A stretch of 64,000 nucleotides of DNA from NCBI RefSeq assembly GCF_020080835.1, contig NC_058159.1:16121101-16185100 (forward strand). The letters run 5' to 3'. This DNA is from Cotesia glomerata. Its lineage: Eukaryota; Arthropoda; Insecta; Hymenoptera; Braconidae. The notes under the pieces are model-generated. The model ran no database searches. It was not told the origin of the DNA and saw only the letters and a list, made by a program, of their open reading frames with translations. Made by a program: the position numbers and the translations under genes. Positions 1-11,422 of the stretch are shown in pieces (within the stretch, counting starts at the first letter, position 1; every line of letters starts with the position of its first letter).

Positions 1-404
1 TAGATGTCTTTACTTTTACTTTGTTGGTAACTTTTTTTGAAAAACTAAATTGTTGACTAGCTAACTTCAGAGTGTCGGTTTTTCGTGACGGGTGCACGCG
101 CATCTTAAAAATTTACTCCCATAATTTTTCCCTAACGCGCCAAAAGAAGTATAACTTCAAAAAGAGCTCTTTTAAACAATGTGTTCATGTCTGAAAATTG
201 TAACACGTAAACTTCAAATGAATTTTAAGTCATTCATACAAGTTGCAGACATTGGAATTTTTTTTTTTTTATTATTTAGAATTTCTTAATCGTAAAAAAA
301 AATAATGAATTAAATGATGTGCTCATCCATACAGTTTTTTCTATGTCATCGTTATGATGGTTAATAACTATAAATGAAGTTCGCAGACATTTTTGATGCT
401 GGGT
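1..404. other. AT-rich intergenic stretch with degenerate motif
   Basis: No gene is visible. The stretch is AT-rich and holds reverse-complement versions of a short motif (ATGAGCACATCATTT, TCTGCA/GCAGAC) that recurs in direct orientation at 3700-4145. See the finding on that motif. Confidence 0.4.
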
Positions 405-1310
405 TTTCAACTTAACGCTAAGAAAGTCGAAGATTTTCAAAAATCGGGAAGTTATTGGTTTTACCCCGTTTTGCAAAAATTGAGTTTTCCCTAGATCTGT
501 ACGTTGGTACGTCTGTACGTCGATACTTGTGGGTGTGTGTGTGTGTGTATGTGTGTGTGTCTGTGTGTATGCGTGTGCGTGAGTGTGTGTGTGTGTGTGT
601 GTTTGAGTAGGGGTATGTATGTGAGGATGTATGTAACTCTCTCATAACTTTTGGACGGTTTGACGATTTCATCGCGGTTGGTGCCATTCGAAAGAGTATA
701 ACTTAACTTAAATTTTGAACATAATTTGGACTGATTTGGACTGGTAGATTTTGAGAAATCTCAAAAAAACTACAAAAAAAAATTTTTTGAAATGTGGTTT
801 TTTTTTAATAATTTTTAAACGGCTCTACCGATCGATTCCAAAAACTAATCAGCCCTTAACATAAAAAAACCACGTCGATTGCCAAGTCGGTCAAAATTGG
901 TTGATTTGTTCGTGAGTTATCGTTGACGAAAGAAAACCGAAAAAAGTATTTATTTGGAATAACTCCAAAGTTACTAGTTCGATCAAATTCAACTTGAAGA
1001 TTATTTGTGAGGCTTAAAAAATTGCGCCGAACACCGCTAACTGCGTAAAAATCGGTTCATTCATTCAAAAGTTAGTGCAGTTTAAAAATTTAAAAAATGT
1101 GTTTTATTAAGCTTCTATCAGTCGTTTGAGCTCGAAGAGCTTAAAAGCATAGAAAAGCTATCTTTTCGAGCTCGAAGAGTTCAAAATAACACATAAATTG
1201 TATTTCTGAGCTCAAAGAACTCAAAACGTAATAAGTGCAATTTTGAGCGCTCAATTATAGAATGAGCGGGGATGGCTTTTTGGTTCGACCGTTTTGATAA
1301 TTTTTTTTTC
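405..1310 (+). repeat. Dispersed (GT)n-containing repeat, copy 1
   Basis: Starts with the hairpin-like block around 411-452 (ending CGGGAAGTT), followed by a block reading TACCCCGTTTTGCAAAAAT, then a GT-rich tract (about 531-603), then the shared sequence TAACTTTTGGACGGTTTGACG. It ends near a block related to GGTTCGACCGTTTT. The same order of blocks occurs at 2875, 4889, 32509 and, reversed, at 60528-59800. It does not appear to be coding. Borders are approximate. Confidence 0.7.
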
Positions 1311-1599
1311 TAAGTATATAAAGCAATATAAATTACATTATAAAATTAATTAGAAATAATAATTTAATTCATATTGGTTACTCAATTAAAAAATTAACAG
1401 CTTAATTTGCAATATGATTATTGTGTCGAAATTGTCTTATCAATTATCATAATTTCCTTAAACTGTATACAAAATGAAAATTAATAGAAAAATTTCAAAT
1501 TAAATTCTCAGATTAATAAATAAAACTTGTTATCGACTTATGGTCTATCTTATAAACAAATTATGGTACAAATTCCGGTTTATTTTAGATTTTTACTAC

Positions 1600-2741
1600 T
1601 GTTATGTCCACTCGCAAATTTTTTTTCTCTTTTCTCATTTTTCTTAATTTAAATCACCCGCGCAGATGGAAGACTTCTCCATGCGCGAAAGCCACAATAA
1701 AATGTAAGCTACGTGACTGCTGGTTGACTAGCGGGGACTTCTGCAATCTCAGCACCGCGAGCTTTTAAAAAGGCGATCAACAGCCAAATCCACGTCTTAG
1801 TTGGTTAATTCGGCTTCCGCGTTTAACTGACGGGTCCGTGCCTTGTAGAGTCCTTTGCTTTAATTTGCTCCGCACTTAAAGGAAGTTTGGACGCGGTTTC
1901 AACCGGCAGGCCACGTATTAGTTTTAAGTGTAAACCAGGTCTTTGTTAGTTAATTCGACTTCCACGTTTAACTTGACAGGCCCGTGCCTTGTAAAGTCCC
2001 TTATCTTAATTTGCGCTGCACTTAAGACGAGTTCAGACACGGTTCAACCGGCAGGCCGGGTATTAGTTATTAATATCTACGAGTCGGGATTCTCAAAGTT
2101 CTAATTTGCCCTGCACTTAGGCGAGATTTTGATCAATAAGAAAATCTAGAGAACCGGACCCTCAAAGTTCTAATTTGCCCTGCACTTGGGCGAGAGTTCG
2201 GTCAATAAGTAACTTAAGATCTTTTATAGCTAAATTTGCGCACTTTACCCTACGGGGGACTGGAGGACGTTAGCTCAATCAAATTAATAAAATTCATTAA
2301 TATAAATTTCGATTAAATAAAATTTGTTAAAGAGTAAAAGTTTTAGTGTTTATAAAAATAAATATCAAAAGAAGTGAAATTTTGTTCGAGTCAATTCATT
2401 TCGTAAAATAAGAAGCCCTTAAAGTAAGCAGCCCAAATCCATCCAACTCCATCCGCTGCAAGGACCAACTGGAGGGTCCAATCAAAGAAAAGGCACTACG
2501 ATCAGGCCCGGAACCACGGATCCGACCCTAAGAAATAATCTAGCAAGTAGTAAGTACATCTACTCCTAATAGAAATCCGTGTACAGTCTCAAACGAAGGC
2601 GTGGTAAATTCGTACATCGAAAACGTCCCACAAAAATAATGAAAACAACGGAATTAAAACCTCCGTTGCGTATTCTTTAAACTGTTAGTCCAAACCTCCA
2701 CCGTTCACGCTACCGCTCAAAAAACGCCCTTGGACATAACA
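1600..2741. mobile_element. Solo LTR, family E (copy E1)
   Basis: Begins TGTTATGTCCA and ends TGGACATAACA, so it has TG...CA ends extended into an 11-bp perfect inverted repeat. It is flanked by the 4-bp direct repeat CTAC (1596-1599 and 2742-2745). No internal retroelement genes are present, so this is a solo LTR of about 1.14 kb. It contains two tandem blocks: a ~135-bp unit repeated at about 1793-1925 and 1930-2063, and a ~55-bp unit repeated at about 2090-2142 and 2160-2212. A 5' part of the same LTR recurs at 13740, and a diverged relative with the same ends at 50302. Transcription strand is not decided. Confidence 0.8.
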
Positions 2742-2874
2742 CTACCAATAAAACGATTGGTACTTAGTAAAGATGGTTATTATTGATTTTATAGTCAACA
2801 AGAAAATTACAAATAATTGTTTTTGATAATATTGCTGAAATAGAAATTTTGATATTTAAAAATTCTATAGGAAC

Positions 2875-3031
2875 GATTTTTAACTTCCTGCTGAGAAAAT
2901 CAAAGATTTTCAAAAATCGGGAAGCTATCGGTTTTACCCCGTTTTGCAAAAATCGAGTTTTCATCAGATCTCGATATTTTAAGATCACAAGAAGCTTCTC
3001 TGACTATTCCCGTGATGGTGTCCGTGCGGCC

Positions 3032-3111
<80 letters not shown>

Positions 3112-3420
3112 AAACCTCTTATAACTTTTGAACGGCTCGGCCGATCAGATTGAAATAGGTGGCGATCCAAAGAGTATCATTGCCATTAAATTTCGTGAGA
3201 ATTTGAATCGATTCGGTTCGCTAGACTTTGAGAAATCTCAAAAATAAAATTTCCGAAAAATCGTTTTCTTAGAATAACTTCAAAATGGCTCCATCGATCA
3301 CTTCCAAAATCTATTCCGCTCTTAAGTTTAAGAAACCACGCCAATTGCCACCAGTGTGTGCCTTTAGGGTCAACCGTTTTCCATATTTTTTTTGAAAAAA
3401 ACAAAACGACTTTTGATCGA
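2875..3420 (+). repeat. Dispersed (GT)n-containing repeat, copy 2
   Basis: Same family as copy 1. It has the hairpin block (about 2881-2926), a (GT)n tract at about 3035-3107 and the block GAACGGCTCGGCCGATCAGA. It ends at the shared terminal block GGGTCAACCGTTTTCC near 3382. Apparent poly-Val/Cys or His/Thr reading frames here are translations of the microsatellite. Confidence 0.75.
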
Positions 3421-3569
3421 TCTTTTAATCTTTCTGTTTTTCCTCTACTTCAACGTCTTCCATACAAGGGGGGTCAGCAAATTCAGTTCCTTCATCCATC
3501 CAACTTTATACTAAAAGGTTACTATCTATACAGATCTAAATATGCCGCCACCACGTGGATAAAATATTA

Positions 3570-4604
3570 AGTTTTATCTGGCGGGATCAATTTCGAAATT
3601 TTTCACTCAAAAATATTTGCAACGTTACAATATAAACTTAAAACGTCTGGCTTATATATTTTTATATTTTTTAGGCATCAACCAACTAATTAGTCAAGTG
3701 CAGATATGAACAAATAATTTAATTGAATTATTTTTTTTTGCATTTTAAAAAAATGATAACTTTAATTTCAAAAAAATTAAGGCTGCAGAGATTCATATTT
3801 ATGATATTAAAAATCAGAAGTAAATTATTATCAAAGTCTGCAAAATGAACACATCATTTGTTTACATTTAAGCAATTAATTTAAAAACAGAAAACGATAA
3901 CTTATTGATGCAGAAATGAACTTGTCTGGGACTTGTATATTCAAACTATAAGTAGCCAACTGTTCATTCTGCATTAAAGGTAGACGTGAGCAAATCATTT
4001 AAATCAGGTCTTTTTTTTGTTATTTTATACTAATATCAATTAAAAAAACAGCGCACCTCAAACTGCAGAAATGAAATTTTCAGTTTGACTTACTGAAAAG
4101 TAACTAATTTATCACTTCTGCACGATGAGCAGATCATTCAAAAAAAAAGTGCCACTAGCTCTCTAACTACATAGAATTATAAATAAATACAACTAAATAA
4201 TTTTGCGTGTAGCGCTTAAATCTATAATTTAACTTGTGGGGCATTTTATGCCAAATCTGACACTTGAATAAGCTTCTTTTGATTTTCTTAATATTTTGAC
4301 TTTTTTAAATACTCATCGAAAGACACATCCTGCTGATAAAAGTAGTATATTAAGCACTGAGAAAAGAAAGTAAGACAACTTGCGTGTAAAATTGTCTTCC
4401 GAGCCGGAAGCAAGGTTCACAAACACGCAGATTGAGATATCTTACTTTTCTCTTTGGCAAGCACACTAGTTTTCATCATTTTTGTAACCACAAGTTTAAA
4501 CTTTGTAATCTTGTTTTTGTGGAAAGGCTACTTATTAACTTTATTAAATTAAGTAACCCTAGAATAAATGTTCCCTATGGAATGTAAGTACAATTTACAT
4601 AGCG
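3570..4604. other. AT-rich spacer with recurring short motif
   Basis: No coding sequence is seen. At least six degenerate copies of a motif resembling CTGCA..ATGAACA.ATCATTT lie between 3698 and 4145. A weak inverted repeat spans about 4365-4455, centred on the hairpin CTTCCG-agc-CGGAAG. Confidence 0.4.
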
Positions 4605-4608
4605 AGTA

Positions 4609-5052
4609 TTAAGGTAGCGCAAAAAAACCGACTATTTTTTTATTTTAAGTCTCGAGTGAAAAAATGTTAGTTTTTGATGTTTTAAGAGCTCTCTCCAAAG
4701 AACAGCTTAAAACAAAATTTTTAAGAGGTCGCTCCAAATTTTTTTTAAATTTCAAAAATCGTCAAAAATCGAATTTTTTTTTTTTTAATTTTTGTTCTCG
4801 TTACGTCATAATTTTACAGACCAAAAAAAAAGATTTTCCTGAAAGTTTCAGTTCAAAATGTGAATTTTGAAAGAGTGCTCATAATTTTCAACTTCCCGCT
4901 AAGAAAATCAATGATTTTCGGAAAATCGAGAAGATTTTACCCCGTTTGGCAAAAATTGAGGTTTCAACAGATCTCGATGTTTTGAAGCCCTAAGAAGCTT
5001 CCCTGACTATTTTTACGATGATGTCCGTACGTCTGTGTGTGTGTGTGTGTGT

Positions 5053-5115
<63 letters not shown>

Positions 5116-5757
5116 CGTCTTATAACTTTTGAACGACATGACCGATCGGATCGAAATAGGTGGCGATCCAAAGAGTATCATCGCCATTAAATTTCATAAA
5201 AATATGAATCGATTCAGTTGGCTAGGTTTTGAGAAATCTCAAAAATAAAATTTCCAAAAAATAGTTTTTTTTGGAATAATTTTTAAATGGCTCGACCGAT
5301 CAATTTAAAAAACGAAATCGCTCTTAAGCTTAGAAAACCACGTCGATTGCCGCTAGTCACATCGAAATCGCTTGATTCGTTCGGGAGTTATCAAAAACAA
5401 AAAATTTCGAAAAAAGTTTTTTTTTACATAACTTCGAGTTTTCTTTTTGGATCATTTTTGATGAAATAAAATGATTATAAGAACCTAAAAAACCAGGTCG
5501 ACTGCCACTAAGAACGTGAAAATCGGTTGATTGGTTTGTGAGTTATCGTTGTCTAAAAAATTCGGAAAAAGTGAATTTTTCAAATTTCTCCAAAATTTTC
5601 GGTTTAATCAGTTTATCTTCAAAAGTTTATCATAGAATTCAAAAAATTGCGTGGAATCTTGTCAACCGCGTGAAAATCGGTTCATTCATTCAGAAGTTAT
5701 TGCGATTTGAAAATTCAAAATATAATGTTTTATCAAACTTCTATCAGAATCCAGCTC
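4609..5757 (+). repeat. Dispersed (GT)n-containing repeat, copy 3, with terminal repeat
   Basis: The left end reads TTAAGGTAGCGCAAAAAAAC followed by CGACTATTTTTTT and AGTCTCGAGTG. This matches the reversed right end of copy 4 (33598 back to about 33490), so it is probably the true element terminus. Next come a poly-T/A region, the hairpin block (about 4889), a (GT)n tract at 5034-5112 and the long 3' body. The right side ends abruptly at the Helitron remnant near 5757. Confidence 0.7.
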
Positions 5758-6438
5758 GCTGACGATGCGTCTAGCAAAGAATGAATCAAGGTTATTGTAG
5801 CCACAACGTGCATCCACCCGATTGGCTAGTGCGCTTCCGGAGTCCTCGCCGCCCATAAACTAGATTTGTAAAAATTTATGTGGTTCGTTTGGCATTGGCA
5901 GCAATGAACCTATTTTATGATAAACTTGGCCTCTGATTTAAAATGTAGAATTGTATTGTTGACCATTTGCATGAGTATTTTGAACTATTTTTGTTGCTCC
6001 GAACGATGTCATTTGAAAGCATGAGTTGAATGTTCGAATGGACTTCAGGAACACGTTAGAATCTGGATCTGTGCCGATAAGCAAACCGTTCAATGGTTCC
6101 GGTGGTGTTTCAATTACTGGTAGTTGTACCTTCCCTGATGCGCAACACATCCCGGCTGGTTCATTTTAGAATTTCAAAGCATGAAAATACGGGCATTCTT
6201 TGTCCATAGCACCAATTACTACTTTTGAATGAGCATAATATTCAATATCGGGCTCATACTGGAATGATAGACGCAGAAATGATGTAGCTACAAATGCTCG
6301 ATGGGCCTGTTGGCGTTGTTGGTCATTCGCTCTGCGTCTATTGACAGTAAAACGGTGTGATTGTCGTTGTTCTAATCTCATGACTTCATTGCGTTCAGCT
6401 CGTGTATCGTCTGATTGTTCTTGACGCAATTGCGCCAT
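5757..6438 (-). pseudogene. Helitron rolling-circle transposase, N-terminal fragment
   Basis: In one minus-strand frame the translation starts MAQLRQEQSDDTRAERNE (ATG at 6438-6436) and continues through CPYFHALKF, GMCCASGKVQLP, CFQMTSFGATKI and GQVYHKIGSLLP to MGGEDSGSALANRVDARC. These are the conserved N-terminal blocks that precede the Rep domain of Helitron transposases, enzymes of rolling-circle transposition. Three in-frame stops interrupt the frame (near 6168, 5940 and 5845) and the sequence is cut at 5757 against a (GT)n repeat copy. No Rep HUH motif or helicase is present, so this is a dead fragment. Upstream 6439-6600 may be its 5' leader. Confidence 0.85.
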
Positions 6439-6599
6439 TGTGCAATTTTATTGTAAAATATTTTAAATTTTTGATTGGTGTTATTTTTGATTGCAAATAT
6501 CTTTGAAACGGTTGATCTGAGGAACTTTGACCTTCAAACGTTTTTTGTAGAACGTGAAATTTGCTATAAGATCTCTCTCTGGGATATTGCGTAAACAAG

Positions 6600-6803
6600 C
6601 CATTCCGAAGTAATTAAAATTCAAAAATAAAAAAAAAGTTTTCTCGTGTTATTTAAATAGAAAAATTACAAATGAATTGAGGCAAACCTTAATATTAATA
6701 TTAAGGGCTCTAATAGACGCCAAAATTTTTGTTTTTAAATGTACTTTCAACTTTTCAATACCATTAAAAAAAAAAATTTTTTTTTTTTTTTGAAACACCC
6801 TAA
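6600..6803. mobile_element. End fragment of a T1-related DNA transposon
   Basis: The right border reads GAAACACCCTAA (ending 6803), which reversed is TTAGGGTGTTTC followed by poly-A. This resembles the ends of T1 and of the (GT)n repeats. It carries the palindrome CTTAATATTAATATTAAG (6688-6705) 97 bp from the end, the same spacing as in both T1 ends. The inner part is missing or unrecognised. A short (TA)n tract (6804-6819) separates it from T1. Confidence 0.55.
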
Positions 6804-6819
6804 TATATATATATATATA
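6804..6819. repeat. (TA)n microsatellite
   Basis: Pure AT dinucleotide tract between two transposon ends; probably the insertion target. Confidence 0.9.
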
Positions 6820-7320
6820 TTAGACTGATTAAAAAAAATCGACTATTTTTTTTTCTTAAATATATCGAAAATATTGTTGGAAATGATGAAAAAAAAATCC
6901 TGTGAAAGTTACAGCCCTTAATATTAATATTAAGATGTCCCGCATGGTAAATTTCAATTTCCCGTATGATAAACATGGGAAAGCTGTTTTTTGAGTTTAG
7001 AAATTTATAACTCTTTAATCGTCTATCAAAAAGCTAGACTAAATCATTTTCTTGTGTAAAATTGAACGCTCTTCAAAAAAGCTACCAAAAAATTTTTCGA
7101 TAAACCAACGCGTTTTGAAGTTATTCAACTTTAAAATATAATTTATAATATTTTTTAATTTTTTGACGAAACTATCAAGTTTATCAAAAAATTTTGTCAA
7201 ATTTTACAAATTTTTTGTATTTTATATTTCTTTTGGTTTAACAGATCCATTTATTTAACTGTCAAATTTCTTATACTATCGTATCTTAATTTTTTAATAA
7301 ATTCAAATTATTTTTATGTT
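6820..7320 (+). repeat. T1 left terminal inverted repeat
   Basis: Matches the reverse complement of 10840-11355 almost throughout, including the blocks GATGTCCCGCATGG and AGATCCATTTATTTAACTG. Palindrome at 6917-6934. Confidence 0.9.
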
Positions 7321-7364
7321 CAATTAAAAATTATTTTTATTTTTTTTCCCTTAACCTTGTTACA

Positions 7365-10241
7365 TTAGAGTAGTTTTATTACAATTCGGAAATTTTTTCC
7401 AATATTCACTGATAACAACGCTACCCCACGTTCCGCTATATCGTTAATCACAGTCAATTTATCAAAAAACTTCACACATTCATTATAACTTTCATCAAGA
7501 GGCCAAAAATTCACTCTCCATATCTCCAGACCTCTTTTGATAAAATCATACAGTAAATCAAACGCTGTTAAAATAAACATAGAATCTTTTAATACAAAAT
7601 CACTCACATCTTTCTGCAAAAATCTTTTAATGTCTTCTTGTCTTATCTCAAATTTTTTGGCTTTCATATTAAAACCATCTCGATTCTTCAAATTGACAAT
7701 AATTTGTTCTTTCACTTCATTTTTTACACATCCATCAAATAAAGATATAACGGATAATTTTTCAAATAAATACCATAGGTGATTCTTCATTTTTTCAGTA
7801 GTTGCAGTTGATATTGCCAAATTTACTGCTTTGTATCGAATTAATTTCTGCATGAAAATTAAATCATGTTGTGCAGCCAAAGTCGCTGAAGTCGAAGTAA
7901 ACCACGCTGTTATATAATTTGTGATGACAAACTTGCATATTTCTCGGAGGCTATTTATCTCATAAGTTGTGAGTTTGAATTCTTCCCGAAAAATGAATAT
8001 TTTTAAACAATATATTGCTTTGGACATCCAACGAGCATGACTCATAGCTCCTGGACTTTTGAACGAAAAATTTTCTTTTGAAACAACTCCTAAGAAAACT
8101 GATGACAGCTCCAAAAATTCTCTGTAGTCACTCCTTGGATGATATTTCTGCAAAGAAGTTAAAATTCAAAATATTGATTCATAAACTATTTTCCATTCGT
8201 CGAAAAGAAAAGAAATAATGAATGAATTTGAACCAAAATACAAATAATTTTTGAACCGATAAAGTTGATAAGCTTTATTTCTTCTCAACGATTTTTTAAG
8301 ATATGCAACAAAACTTAATCACTTAACACAGATCATACCTGCAAATATTCTCCAATGAATCCTATAATTTCATCAGTGATGTCTGACAAAGCTTGATCAA
8401 CAGTGGTATCTTCTATACCCGCTTTGAATTTTGATTTATCAATTTTGTTCCAAAAACCTGTGAATCGATTGAAGATTGGCATGTTCGGGCCTGTTTGTTT
8501 AGGCCAATATACTTCAAAAACGCTTTTTAAAATAATTTCAAACAATTGGTGATGACATGGTAACCAAATAAGTTCCCGACCTGAAGCTTTCTCTAATTCA
8601 ACACCTGCGCCGTGATATATACCTAAAAAATAAAATTCAAGTGAGATATTGGAATAATGCAAATTGAATTTTAAACTTGTTGTTGCTCACAAAAACTTAA
8701 GAAACAAAAAAAATTTTCAGTTTTATGTTAATGATCTTAAAGTATTTTAAGCGAAATTGTGTAAATCTTACAAATTTATTTCAACGTCATGAGAAAAATT
8801 TTGTAATGTTACCTGTGTTAGTAACTGCAGTATCAAAGCACACTGCTTAACATATCGACTAACACCCCACTGATCTAGAATCGAATGTACAGCTGTTGCT
8901 TGATTTATTCCAGTCCCAGAATTTATTTTTGGAACTCCTTATAATTGTTCTTCACCAGATGATGATAAAATAATAGGCATCCTATCAACGGTATCAGACC
9001 CAACTATATCACTTAAAAGTTTCCCATCCCAATGAACAACGTAATTATCATCCAATTTCAATTGTTCCTTTAGTTCTCTAGCTATACCTTCTCTTAGAGA
9101 TATACGTGCCCGTCGAATAGTACTGTAGCTTAAATTAACATCATTAAGATCATATCCAACAATCTTTAAAATTGCAGCTATGATATAAGTAGCATTTCTA
9201 CTGCTTACATTTCCGCGATCTAATGCAGCAATAAGTTCAGGTGTCATTATAGACATTTTTGAAGTCACTTTTGGCAGAGATAATTCATCTTCGAAATTTG
9301 AAACATGACTTATCGTTGATTGTGATGTTGTTAGTGTACCTTGGCTTGAAGTAGTGTTACTATCTTGGCTTGGAGTGATGATACTATTGTCAACCAGTTC
9401 ATCCGAATCTGTAAATTATTAAAACATCGTACTTTTAAAAATGTTCATAGCTCGATATATTCTTGAAAGCTCATGAAGTAAAAAAACATAAAAATCGCAA
9501 AGCTTTTTTCCCATGATTTCTTTCATACTGCTTTTTGACCGCAGCATCCAAAAACTTTTAACCAAATTTTACTGAAAATCACACTTTTTGCAAAAACTAA
9601 TGAAGTAAAAATAATATAAAGATTTTGTGTGCTTGCTTGTCTACTTAATGCGAAAAGTAAAAAATCTTTATATTTTATAATTCTTTTTCTATCATTTTAA
9701 AGTCAATAAATTAATCAATCAGCAACTAACATGAAACATTTGTGAAAAACTTGAATTAATACATACTTTCTTCATCTACCTCCATCAGTTCTTCATATGT
9801 TAGAGGTTTTTATGGAAAATTATCAATAAATCCACCTGATGATCTCTAGGCTAGCAAAAATTTATTTCCCTCTTTACTTAAGGTTTTGGCTGCTTTCGTG
9901 TGAGCAATATCAAATAATTTCTTCAACTTATTCTTAAAAACAGTTTCATTCTTGATTTGCGTGAATGATTGTCTCCGTTTATAATTACGCTGCAAACTTT
10001 TCCACTTTTTGAACATTCTCAATAACTTATTGATCGTATTTAAAGTCTCACAAGTAGGAATTTGAGCCTTTTTCCATTGTTCTTGAACCTCGGTCACAGT
10101 AAATAAAGCACTTGGTTTAACACCACACTTTTATACTTTATTATTATAGAAAAAGAAAGCTAAAACGTCCTTAAAAGTTGGAACTTTACGTCCAACAATA
10201 CCAGTTATTGGAAAACCAATTAAATAAATTTCTTTATCCAT
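7365..10241 (-). pseudogene. T1 transposase, four exons, broken by nonsense codons
   Basis: Exons can be set from splice consensus and protein continuity: 10241-9767 (starts MDKEIYLIGFPI, contains LFDIAH), 9408-8813 (contains VHWDGKLL, DRMPIIL and CFDTAVTNTG), 8622-8339 (IYHGAGVELEK, LPCHHQLFEI) and 8147-7365 (SPGAMSHARWMSKAIY, ERGVALL). Introns are GT-AG (for example CACAG|GTAACA ... TTTTTTAG|GTATAT). Joined frames run through all junctions. Lesions: in-frame stops near 10126, 9846, 9795 and 8939, a 1-base frameshift near 8845, and a C-terminus that diverges after ERGVALL. The first catalytic Asp is probably in VHWDG or CFDT. Function (DNA cleavage and strand transfer at T1 ends) is inferred from context. 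Confidence 0.8.
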
Positions 10242-10839
10242 TTTTTATAATCGATTTTGTCCATTTAAAAAGGACTCAGTTACGAAATAATTCAAAAAAG
10301 AATAAATATCGTTCATCAAATAATTGGACAAATAACCCATAAAAAAGGAATTCTAGGATATGAATTAATTGATTGCAAAAAAATGAATTTAAAATACAAG
10401 CCAAAAATATTCACGAAAAACAATGATAAACTATAGCAACAATCAAAGTCCAAATTTGGAGGTTAGAACACCACGCCACTCACAGTTATCAATTGAACAA
10501 TGGGTTATTATTACCCAAATCAAAAAAGTTCGGTTAAAGCGTCGAGTCGCGGAATAATGAGCGTTGTAGTGCGAGGTGGTCAGATACTAAGGGAGGGGGC
10601 GTCCTTGAAGCTTTTTTGATGGTATGAATAGTAGTGTGGTTAATTGAGAACAAATAGTACAACCGATGTTTTCTCTGTTTCGCGCTTCGATGATTTTAAC
10701 TGTGAAACTAGCTTCGATAAATAAAAAAATTAAATCAGTACATTTTTATTAAAGTAATGAAATTAATTGCATGGATTCGAAATATATAATATTATGAACT
10801 TATAAAATCAATTAAATCATAGATGAAAATAATTTTTAA
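10242..10839. other. T1 5' leader or promoter region
   Basis: Non-coding sequence between the transposase start and the right inverted repeat. A GC-richer patch at 10530-10615 stands out from the AT-rich surroundings. No clear TATA box was picked. Confidence 0.4.
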
Positions 10840-11355
10840 TTGAAATTAAAATTAATTTGAATTTATTGAAAAATTAAGATACGACAGTATTAGAAATTTG
10901 ACAGTTAAATAAAAGGATCTGTTAAACCAAAAAAAAATATAGAATACAAAAAATTTGTAAAATTTGACAAAATTTTTTGATAAACGATAGTTTCGTCAAA
11001 AAATTGGAAAAAAATGAGAAAATATTATAAATTATATTTTAAAGTCGAATAACTTCAAAACGCGTCGGTTTATCGAAAAATTCTAGGATAGTTTTTTTGT
11101 AGAGCGTTCAATTTTATATAAGAAAATGATTTAGTCTAGCTTTTTTGATAAATTATTAAAGAGTTATAAAATTCTAAACTCAAAAAAATAAGCTTTCTCA
11201 TGTTAATCATACAAGGAATTGAAATTTACCATGCGGGACATCTTAATATTAATATTAAGGGCTGTAACTTTCACAGGATTTTTTTTTCATCATTTCCAAC
11301 AATATTTTCGATATATTTAAGAAAAAAAAATAGTCGATTTTTTTGAATCAGTCTA
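10840..11355 (-). repeat. T1 right terminal inverted repeat
   Basis: Inverted copy of 6820-7320. Contains the palindrome at 11242-11259 and the block CCATGCGGGACATC. Differences are scattered substitutions and small indels, so the copy is not recent. Confidence 0.9.

Positions 11356-11419
<64 letters not shown>
11356..11419. repeat. (TA)n microsatellite
   Basis: Long AT dinucleotide tract between T1 and the probable LTR D; likely continuous with the tract at 12719-12808 before LTR D inserted. Confidence 0.9.

Positions 11420-11422
<3 letters not shown>

Larger units (their letters stand above)
6820..11355 (-). mobile_element. DNA transposon T1 with ~500-bp inverted repeats, superfamily not assigned
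   Basis: The left end (6820, TTAGACTGATT) and right end (11355, AATCAGTCTAA) are inverted repeats extending about 500 bp inwards (to about 7320 and 10840). By eye they are roughly 90% identical. Both carry the palindrome CTTAATATTAATATTAAG about 95 bp from the tip. The element is flanked on both sides by (TA)n. Inside is one minus-strand gene (7365-10241). The 4.5-kb length, long inverted repeats and RNase-H-like motif CFDTAVTNTG indicate a cut-and-paste element. The protein resembles an uncharacterised family common in arthropod and cnidarian genomes. This copy is broken. Confidence 0.85.

Noticed and set aside
2985..3170. His/Thr-rich and Cys/Val-rich frames at each (GT)n tract
   Set aside because: Artefacts of the dinucleotide repeat; the surrounding sequence is a non-coding dispersed repeat.
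4365..4455. Short MITE from the palindrome around CTTCCG-agc-CGGAAG
   Set aside because: The arms match over only a few bases and no target duplication was found.
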